This document shows positions 1-4,817 of a DNA stretch of 8,419 nucleotides, in pieces. The notes beneath the pieces are model-generated. The model saw nothing but the letters and a program-made list of their open reading frames with translations, made no database searches and was not told the origin of the DNA. Within the stretch, counting starts at the first letter, position 1; every line of letters begins with the position of its first letter. Source of the DNA: Anaerolineaceae bacterium (GTDB taxonomy: Bacteria > Chloroflexota > Anaerolineae > Anaerolineales > Anaerolineaceae); the NCBI GenBank assembly GCA_003532515.1, contig DOEX01000065.1, positions 1-8,419 of the forward strand, read 5' to 3'. A program made the position numbers and the translations under genes.

Positions 1-1487
1 AAGGCACGATCAACATGAACGCCGCGATGCTTGAAAAGACCCTGGGCGAATTTGGTGTGCCTGCCAAGGTAGTAGGCTATCGGGTTGGACCCACGGTGAC
101 CCAATATGCTGTCGAACCGGGCTATTTTGATAAAGGCAACACGGAAGAAAAACAGAAAGTTCGCATTTCTCAGATTTCCGGTTTGACAAGGGATCTTGCC
201 CTGGCTTTGAAAGCTGAAAGATTGCGCATTGAGGCACCTGTTCCTGGCGAATCCTATGTGGGTATTGAGGTTCCAAACACTGAACACACCACTGTTCGCT
301 TGAGATCACTCCTGGAGTCTTCCGAGTTTGCTGACATCAAATCTCCGCTGGCAATTCCCCTGGGAAGAGGTGTTTCAGGTCAGCCGATTGTTTCAGACCT
401 GGCAGGCATGCCTCATTTATTGATTGCAGGCACAACCAATTCCGGTAAATCGGTGTGTATCGCCGCATTAACTACGGCATTGGTGATGAACAACAATCCC
501 GATGATTTAAAACTTGTCATGGTTGACCCCAAACGAGTGGAATTGAACCGCTTTAATGGTTTACCTCATCTGCTTGGTGTGGTCGAGACGAATATTGAAC
601 GAATCCTGGCAGTCCTGAGGTGGGCAACCACTGAGATGGACAACCGTTACCGCCTGCTTGAAGTGATTCACGCCCGCAATCTGGAGACCTATAACCAGAA
701 AATGGACAAGCTCGGAAAACCGCGTATGCCCAGGGTGGTGATGCTGATCGATGAATTAGCTGATCTTATGATCAGTGCTCCTGATGAGACTGAAAGTGCC
801 ATCGTCCGCCTGGCTCAAAAAGCGCGTGCTGTCGGCATCCACCTGGTGGTTGCCACTCAACGACCAAGCACCGATGTTGTCACGGGCGTGATCAAAGCCA
901 ACTTCCCAACCAGAATTGCGTTTACCGTTGCTTCTTCCGTTGACTCACGTGTGATCCTTGATGTGAGCGGAGCTGAAACGTTATTAGGAAAAGGCGATCT
1001 GCTATTTCACCATGCAGAAGTTGGTCATCCCCAGCGTGCGCAGGGTGTCATGGTGTCTGATCATGAAATCCGCAAGGTAATCAGTTGGTGGCAAAAGCAG
1101 GAATTGCAAGAACAATCGACTCCGATGACCCTGGTTTTGCCTGAAACAGGCACAAGCAATTTTACCGAGGAAAACGACCAAACAGAACCTGACATCAGCG
1201 TTGAAGAGGATGTTCCCTGGGAAAAAGATGTCAAAACCCAGGAGGTAGGCGATGGAGATGAAGCCTTGATACGACAGGCAACAGAACTTGTACGCGTCAA
1301 ACGGCGCGCAAGTGCTTCCTACCTTCAGCGTCATTTGCGTCTGGGTTATCCGCGTGCCGCCTGGCTGATCGAGGAATTGGAAGCCCGCGGTGTTTTGGGA
1401 CCTGCCAGTGGAGCCAGAAAAGAACGCGAAATCCTCTTGCCTGAACCAGAAGACCAAGGGGAAGAGGACGAAGGGTTAGAAGAATGA
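1..1487 (+). CDS. ftsK: FtsK/SpoIIIE-family DNA translocase, 5' end outside the window
   Basis: Double-stranded DNA pump of the FtsK/SpoIIIE family, which moves chromosome ends through the closing division septum. Only the C-terminal motor part is present. The frame is open from base 3, and the residues before the first ATG (base 15) already fit the family, so that ATG is internal. Numbering from that methionine: the alpha/beta motor region occupies about 1-130, including GPTVTQY and APVPGESYVGIEVPN. Walker A is GTTNSGKS (139-146), a variant of the usual GATGSGKS. Walker B is VVMLIDELADLM (241-252, Asp246-Glu247). ATQRPS (280-285) is the usual family motif. An acidic linker (about 378-412) leads to the winged-helix gamma domain (about 413-475), which in the family reads polar sequences and contacts XerD. 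Any N-terminal membrane segments lie upstream. The stop overlaps the next gene by four bases. Identification is firm; septal versus sporulation role cannot be judged. Confidence 0.95.
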   Translation, partial: GTINMNAAMLEKTLGEFGVPAKVVGYRVGPTVTQYAVEPGYFDKGNTEEKQKVRISQISGLTRDLALALKAERLRIEAPVPGESYVGIEVPNTEHTTVRLRSLLESSEFADIKSPLAIPLGRGVSGQPIVSDLAGMPHLLIAGTTNSGKSVCIAALTTALVMNNNPDDLKLVMVDPKRVELNRFNGLPHLLGVVETNIERILAVLRWATTEMDNRYRLLEVIHARNLETYNQKMDKLGKPRMPRVVMLIDELADLMISAPDETESAIVRLAQKARAVGIHLVVATQRPSTDVVTGVIKANFPTRIAFTVASSVDSRVILDVSGAETLLGKGDLLFHHAEVGHPQRAQGVMVSDHEIRKVISWWQKQELQEQSTPMTLVLPETGTSNFTEENDQTEPDISVEEDVPWEKDVKTQEVGDGDEALIRQATELVRVKRRASASYLQRHLRLGYPRAAWLIEELEARGVLGPASGARKEREILLPEPEDQGEEDEGLEE

Positions 1488-2092
1488 GCGAAAAGAAAGC
1501 CAGCAAATTTGATTTTGAAACCTTTTTGAGAAAAACTTTCAAGACACCACTTGACTGGTTAGCAAACCGACTCTTGAAACTTGGTATCACTCCCAATCAC
1601 ATTACCTTATTCGGGTTGGTGGGGAATATTGGCGCAGCAATCCTGATTGCTCTGGATCACTTGCAATGGGGCGGTTTGGTGGCAGCTCTGATGGCTCCAC
1701 TGGATGCCGTTGATGGGGCAATGGCGCGTCTGCGAGGTAACCCCAGCCTATTTGGCGCATTTTTTGACTCTGTCATTGATCGCTATGACGAATTGATTTT
1801 ACTGGGTGCTTTGATTTACCATTTTTACAAACAGGCCGATTTGACGGGTGTAGCACTCACGTTTTTGGCTGCCATGGGCTCAGTCCTGGTTTCTTACACG
1901 AGGGCACGCGCTGAAGGTTTGGGTCTGGACGCAAAAACTGGGATTCTTACCCGAATTGAACGTGCAATTATCTTAATCATCGGTTTACTATTTGCAAAAC
2001 CGATCTATTCTGTTGGTATAATTGCTATATTGGCTAACATAACTGCAATTCAGCGCATTTGCCAGGTTTGGCAACAATCAAAAGCTGAATAG
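1484..2092 (+). CDS. CDP-alcohol phosphatidyltransferase, phosphatidylinositol-phosphate synthase-like
   Basis: Membrane enzyme that transfers a phosphatidyl group from CDP-diacylglycerol to an alcohol acceptor. The 202-residue protein has the complete signature: Asp74, Asp77-Gly78, Ala81-Arg82, Gly91, Asp95 and Asp99. These bind the metal ions and CDP and supply the catalytic base. Several hydrophobic segments follow (about 43-58, 62-73, 103-115, 123-138, 160-188). The stretch SYTRARAEGLG (137-147) and the following IER segment resemble actinobacterial PgsA1-type phosphatidylinositol-phosphate synthases. There a Lys and an Arg of a KARAE motif contact inositol phosphate; here the Lys position is Arg140. 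Inositol-1-phosphate is thus the favoured acceptor by inference, but glycerol-3-phosphate cannot be excluded. The ATG overlaps the ftsK stop as ATGA, implying translational coupling, and AAGGG lies eight bases upstream. Family assignment is firm; the substrate is tentative. Confidence 0.9.
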   Translation: MSEKKASKFDFETFLRKTFKTPLDWLANRLLKLGITPNHITLFGLVGNIGAAILIALDHLQWGGLVAALMAPLDAVDGAMARLRGNPSLFGAFFDSVIDRYDELILLGALIYHFYKQADLTGVALTFLAAMGSVLVSYTRARAEGLGLDAKTGILTRIERAIILIIGLLFAKPIYSVGIIAILANITAIQRICQVWQQSKAE

Positions 2093-2106
2093 ACCGCTTT
2101 GGTCTA
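2090..2106 (+). other. Small hairpin between the phosphatidyltransferase gene and lgt
   Basis: The stop codon of the upstream gene forms the left arm of a perfect 6-bp inverted repeat, TAGACC and GGTCTA, around the loop GCTTT. There is no following T run, so it is not a terminator. It sits just before the lgt ribosome binding site (AAAGGGA, about 2109-2115) and could modestly affect mRNA stability or lgt translation. It may equally be chance. Confidence 0.3.
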
Positions 2107-2120
2107 AGAAAGGGAACCCT

Positions 2121-3284
2121 ATGCCTCAAGGTTTTAATATTGGTCCGTTAACGATTCGTTTTTATGCGATTTTAATTATTATTGGCGCGATCGCTGGTGC
2201 CTGGTTGGCATCCAGACAAGCCAAAAAACACGGCGAAGACAGCGAGATCATTCTGGATTTGCTGCCATGGCTGCTGATTGGCGGTATCATCGGTGCCCGT
2301 CTATGGCACATCTTCACCCCCTCAGCCTCTAATATTGCACAGGGCGTCACGACTGAAAACTACCTTAGAAATCCGATTGAAATTCTAAAGATGTGGAAAG
2401 GTGGACTTGGCATCCCCGGTGGGGTCATAGGTGGTGCGCTGGTACTGATCATCTACACTAAATCCAAGAAGCTGAGCTTCTGGCAGTGGGCAGATTTTAT
2501 TGCTCCAGGCTTGTTGATCGGCCAATCGATAGGTCGCTGGGGTAATTTTGTTAACCAGGAAGTTTACGGTCGCCCCTCCAATTTACCCTGGGCGATCACC
2601 ATCGACCCGCAATATCGAATCACCGGGTTTGAATTTGTAGAAAAATACCACCCACTTTTCCTCTATGAGAGTTTGTTAAACCTGGTTGGGGCAGGCGTTT
2701 TGCTTTGGATTGACAGAAAATTCAAAGACAAACTTTTCAAAGGAGATATCTTCTTTGGTTACCTGATTTGGTACTCAACGGTTCGCTTTTTCCTTGAATT
2801 TTTGCGACTCGATCCTTCACCTGTCAATGGAATCAACATCAATCAAACTTCCATGCTTGTTGTAGGAGTCCTTGCTGCGATCATCCTCGTTTTAAGACAC
2901 ACAGTCTGGTCAGAAAAGCTTGCTGAGGAAGAACTTGCTGATCGGGAACGCAAGCTCGCTCTCCAGGAAGTGGTAATTCCTACCGAAGATGAACTGGTTG
3001 AAACGGAGAGTGATAGCGTTTCTGATGAGGACGAACTCGATTTACCTGTTGACCTTGAAGAGTTCGAGGAAGAGGTTTCAGAAATCGCGGATGAGGATGA
3101 ACTCCTTGAAGAAAATGAGATCATCCTTGATGAAAAAGATACCTGGGTTGCTGACAGCCTGATCGAAGAACCAGAAGAATTGGTGAAAGAACATTTGCCC
3201 GATGTCGATGTGGAAGAACTTCCTACTATTGATGATGATTATGTTCTCGATGAACCTGAAGACGAGGATCAGGAAGAAGCCTGA
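2121..3284 (+). CDS. lgt: Prolipoprotein diacylglyceryl transferase with long acidic C-terminal tail
   Basis: First enzyme of bacterial lipoprotein maturation: it moves diacylglycerol from phosphatidylglycerol to the lipobox cysteine of preprolipoproteins in the cytoplasmic membrane. The core spans about 1-262 with several membrane segments (about 13-30, 46-63, 98-112, 124-136, 182-196, 208-222, 243-259). The Lgt signature GRWGNFVNQEVYG is at 138-150, with Arg139, Asn142, Asn145 and Glu147. HPLFLYES (177-184) and RFFLEFLR (222-229) are further typical motifs. In E. coli a histidine in an HGG motif (His103) is important; the matching stretch here is GGLGIPGG (94-101), with proline in its place. 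The family is usually about 260-300 residues. This protein has 387, the extra being an extremely acidic tail. The start follows AAAGGGA at good spacing. It lies 28 bases after the phosphatidyltransferase gene, which makes precursors of the same lipid pool. Confidence 0.95.
   Translation: MPQGFNIGPLTIRFYAILIIIGAIAGAWLASRQAKKHGEDSEIILDLLPWLLIGGIIGARLWHIFTPSASNIAQGVTTENYLRNPIEILKMWKGGLGIPGGVIGGALVLIIYTKSKKLSFWQWADFIAPGLLIGQSIGRWGNFVNQEVYGRPSNLPWAITIDPQYRITGFEFVEKYHPLFLYESLLNLVGAGVLLWIDRKFKDKLFKGDIFFGYLIWYSTVRFFLEFLRLDPSPVNGININQTSMLVVGVLAAIILVLRHTVWSEKLAEEELADRERKLALQEVVIPTEDELVETESDSVSDEDELDLPVDLEEFEEEVSEIADEDELLEENEIILDEKDTWVADSLIEEPEELVKEHLPDVDVEELPTIDDDYVLDEPEDEDQEEA
2904..3281 (+). other. 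Acidic low-complexity C-terminal extension of Lgt
   Basis: Lgt residues 262-387 follow the last membrane helix. Residues 271-387 contain 53 Asp or Glu against 5 Lys or Arg in 117 positions, with scattered hydrophobic residues and only short runs of acid. With the Lgt topology known from E. coli, this tail would face the cytoplasm. It is probably disordered. Long C-terminal Lgt extensions are known in actinobacteria; I infer only a similar position, not a shared function. Confidence 0.85.
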
Positions 3285-3312
3285 TATTGGTTTCAAAACT
3301 ACTGTGAATAAC

Positions 3313-3339
3313 AAACGGCTCGCGATCGCGAGCCGTTTT
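3313..3339 (+). terminator. Probable intrinsic terminator after lgt
   Basis: Bases 3313-3338 are a perfect 26-base palindrome. Each arm is AAACGGCTCGC (11 bp of stem) around a GATC loop that is itself self-complementary. A short T run (3336-3339) closes it on the + strand; on the - strand the sequence after the stem is also T-rich (TTTGTTATT). It lies 28 bases past the lgt stop and upstream of the tyrS leader, the right place to end the ftsK-lgt transcript. The T tract is short, so termination may be partial. The centre contains the octamer GCGATCGC. Confidence 0.65.
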
Positions 3340-3424
3340 GCAGTGACTGAAGTTTTGAGGAGGTTTGCAGTACCAAAAAACGCCATGCACAGAATCACGA
3401 CAAGTCAAAGAGAATCGATTGCAG

Positions 3425-3433
3425 TGGTAAAAT
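3425..3433 (+). promoter_or_regulatory. Candidate extended -10 promoter for tyrS
   Basis: TGGTAAAAT matches the extended -10 pattern TGn-TATAAT with two mismatches in the hexamer. No convincing -35 hexamer is found at the normal distance (TCAAAG at 3405-3410). If used, transcription would begin near 3440 and give a leader of about 55 bases before the tyrS start. This is a weak prediction from pattern and position only. Confidence 0.25.
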
Positions 3434-3482
3434 TCAGCAAACCTGATCGAAGAAGCAAGACAGGTCAGCAGTACGACCAAAC

Positions 3483-3486
3483 GGAG
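3483..3486 (+). promoter_or_regulatory. Ribosome binding site fixing the tyrS start
   Basis: GGAG lies nine bases before the ATG at 3496 (directly followed by a second ATG at 3499). The open frame continues upstream to an ATG at 3202 inside lgt and another at 3385. Translation from 3202 would add 98 residues unlike any TyrRS. The nearest strong purine motif to 3385, GAGGAGG at 3357-3363, is 21 bases away, too far to serve it. Confidence 0.75.
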
Positions 3487-3495
3487 AAGAGCGCC

Positions 3496-4710
3496 ATGAT
3501 GACAATAGATGAACAAGTTGAATACCTGATGCAGGGAGCTGATTTTGGCGATGCAACCATTGCCGAAACGATGGCAGTTGAATTGCGCGAGCGCCTGGTT
3601 GAATCGACAAAGACAGGGCGTCCTCTGCGTGTTTACTGCGGTTATGACCCTACATCCACCGATCTGCACTTAGGTCACACTGTCACCATGCGCAAACTAC
3701 GCCAATTCCAGGAGCTGGGGCACCAGGTATTATTTGTGATTGGTTCCTTCACAGCCATGATCGGTGACCCATCCGATAAGCAAAACCTGCGTCCTCAACT
3801 TTCTCACGAAAAGGTGATGGAGAATGGCCGCACCTACGCGGAACAGGCTTTCCGAATCCTGGATCCTGAAAAGACTGAGATTCACTACAATCACGAATGG
3901 CTCCAGAAACTGACTATGACTGACCTGGTCGAACTGGCTTCCAATTTCACAGTTCAGCAGTTTTTGACACGTGATAATTTCCACAAACGATTTGATAAAA
4001 GCGAGCCAATCTATCTGCATGAATTTTTCTATGCAATTATGCAGGGTTACGATGCTTATCATTTAAAAGCAGATGTTCAGATCGGTGGGTCGGACCAATT
4101 GTTTAACATCCTCACCGGTGCACGAAAGGTGATGGCTTTCTTTGGACAAAAACCCAATATCGGTATTGTCCTTGGCATTTTGCCTGGCACCGATGGCGAA
4201 GTGCGCATGAGCAAATCTCTTGGCAATCACATCCCTCTCAACACCAGTGCCGAGGACATGTACGGAAAGGTCATGAGCATTCCGGATAAAGCCATGCCAA
4301 TCTATGCCCGCCTGGCAACGCAATGGTCGCCCGAGCAATTGCATGCCTTCGAAAACGGGCTGGCATCCAATAGCTTGCATCCTCGTGACGCAAAAATGAA
4401 ACTGGCGTTGGGGATCACCACTGTCTTCTATGGCGAAGAAGCTGCAGGAGCTGCCCAGGACCAGTTTGTCAACACTTTCCAGAAGGGCAATATTCCGGAC
4501 GAAATGCCTGAATACCAGTTGAAAGAAGGAGACAACCTGATCGACATCTTGGTCTCCCAAAAAATGGCAAGTTCGCGCGGGGACGCTCGCCGTCTACTCG
4601 ACCAGCAAGGCGTTAAGCTTGATGGTGAAGCCGTTAATGATGCGAATATTGCGTTGAAATCAGGTCAGATTTTACAAGTTGGCAAACGGCGTTTTCTTCG
4701 CTTACGATAA
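3496..4710 (+). CDS. tyrS: Tyrosyl-tRNA synthetase
   Basis: Charges tRNA-Tyr with tyrosine in the cytoplasm. From the ATG at 3496 the protein has 404 residues, normal for bacterial TyrRS. The class I catalytic domain shows the HIGH-type motif HLGH (58-61) after YCGYDPTSTDLH. The tyrosine-binding segment YAIMQGYDAYHL (179-190) is followed by ADVQIGGSDQ (192-201), and the KMSKS loop is RMSKS (237-241). The KMSKS form marks the TyrZ-like bacterial branch rather than the E. coli type, which has KFGKT. The C-terminal 60 or so residues (about 345-404, DILVSQKMASSRGDARRLL onward) form an S4 RNA-binding domain. The gene stands alone, behind a probable terminator and a 157-base leader, and converges with the cell-wall operon. 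No T-box antiterminator sequence (AGGGTGGNACCGCG) is visible in the leader. The ATG at 3499 is an equally possible start. Confidence 0.96.
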   Translation: MMTIDEQVEYLMQGADFGDATIAETMAVELRERLVESTKTGRPLRVYCGYDPTSTDLHLGHTVTMRKLRQFQELGHQVLFVIGSFTAMIGDPSDKQNLRPQLSHEKVMENGRTYAEQAFRILDPEKTEIHYNHEWLQKLTMTDLVELASNFTVQQFLTRDNFHKRFDKSEPIYLHEFFYAIMQGYDAYHLKADVQIGGSDQLFNILTGARKVMAFFGQKPNIGIVLGILPGTDGEVRMSKSLGNHIPLNTSAEDMYGKVMSIPDKAMPIYARLATQWSPEQLHAFENGLASNSLHPRDAKMKLALGITTVFYGEEAAGAAQDQFVNTFQKGNIPDEMPEYQLKEGDNLIDILVSQKMASSRGDARRLLDQQGVKLDGEAVNDANIALKSGQILQVGKRRFLRLR

Positions 4711-4744
4711 TTTGAATCATTGACATCGATCGCCACGGTGTCCT

Positions 4745-4772
4745 CGCCGATTGCGGGTATTTGCCGCAGGCG
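4745..4772. other. Imperfect hairpin in the convergent intergenic region
   Basis: CGCC (4745-4748) pairs with GGCG (4769-4772), and GCGG (4753-4756) with CCGC (4764-4767). An internal loop (GATT against A) separates the stems, and the apical loop is GTATTTG. It lies between two convergent stops, tyrS at 4710 and the SEDS-PBP gene at 4818, where a bidirectional transcript end would be expected. Neither side carries a proper T run, so a true terminator is doubtful. The rest of this 107-base gap shows nothing recognisable. Confidence 0.3.
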
Positions 4773-4817
4773 TCCCTTAGTGGTTTAATTCATAATGTGA
4801 CTTGCTGTGCGTTTTCC

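Noticed and set aside
1002..1457. Open frames on the - strand within ftsK
   Set aside because: Shadow frames of a well-supported gene, with no recognisable domains or ribosome binding sites.
2843..3124. Serine-rich open frame on the - strand over the lgt tail
   Set aside because: It is the antisense of acidic Glu and Asp codons and has no family resemblance.
3202..3495. In-frame N-terminal extension of tyrS starting inside lgt
   Set aside because: It overlaps the lgt coding end, crosses the palindrome, gives a non-TyrRS sequence and lacks a ribosome binding site; the ATG at 3496 has GGAG at good spacing and yields the normal length.
3340..3495. T-box leader controlling tyrS
   Set aside because: No AGGGTGGNACCGCG-like element or antiterminator structure is visible.
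4720..4725. TTGACA as a -35 promoter element after tyrS
   Set aside because: No -10 hexamer at the proper distance (4743-4748 is CTCGCC) and no downstream + strand gene.
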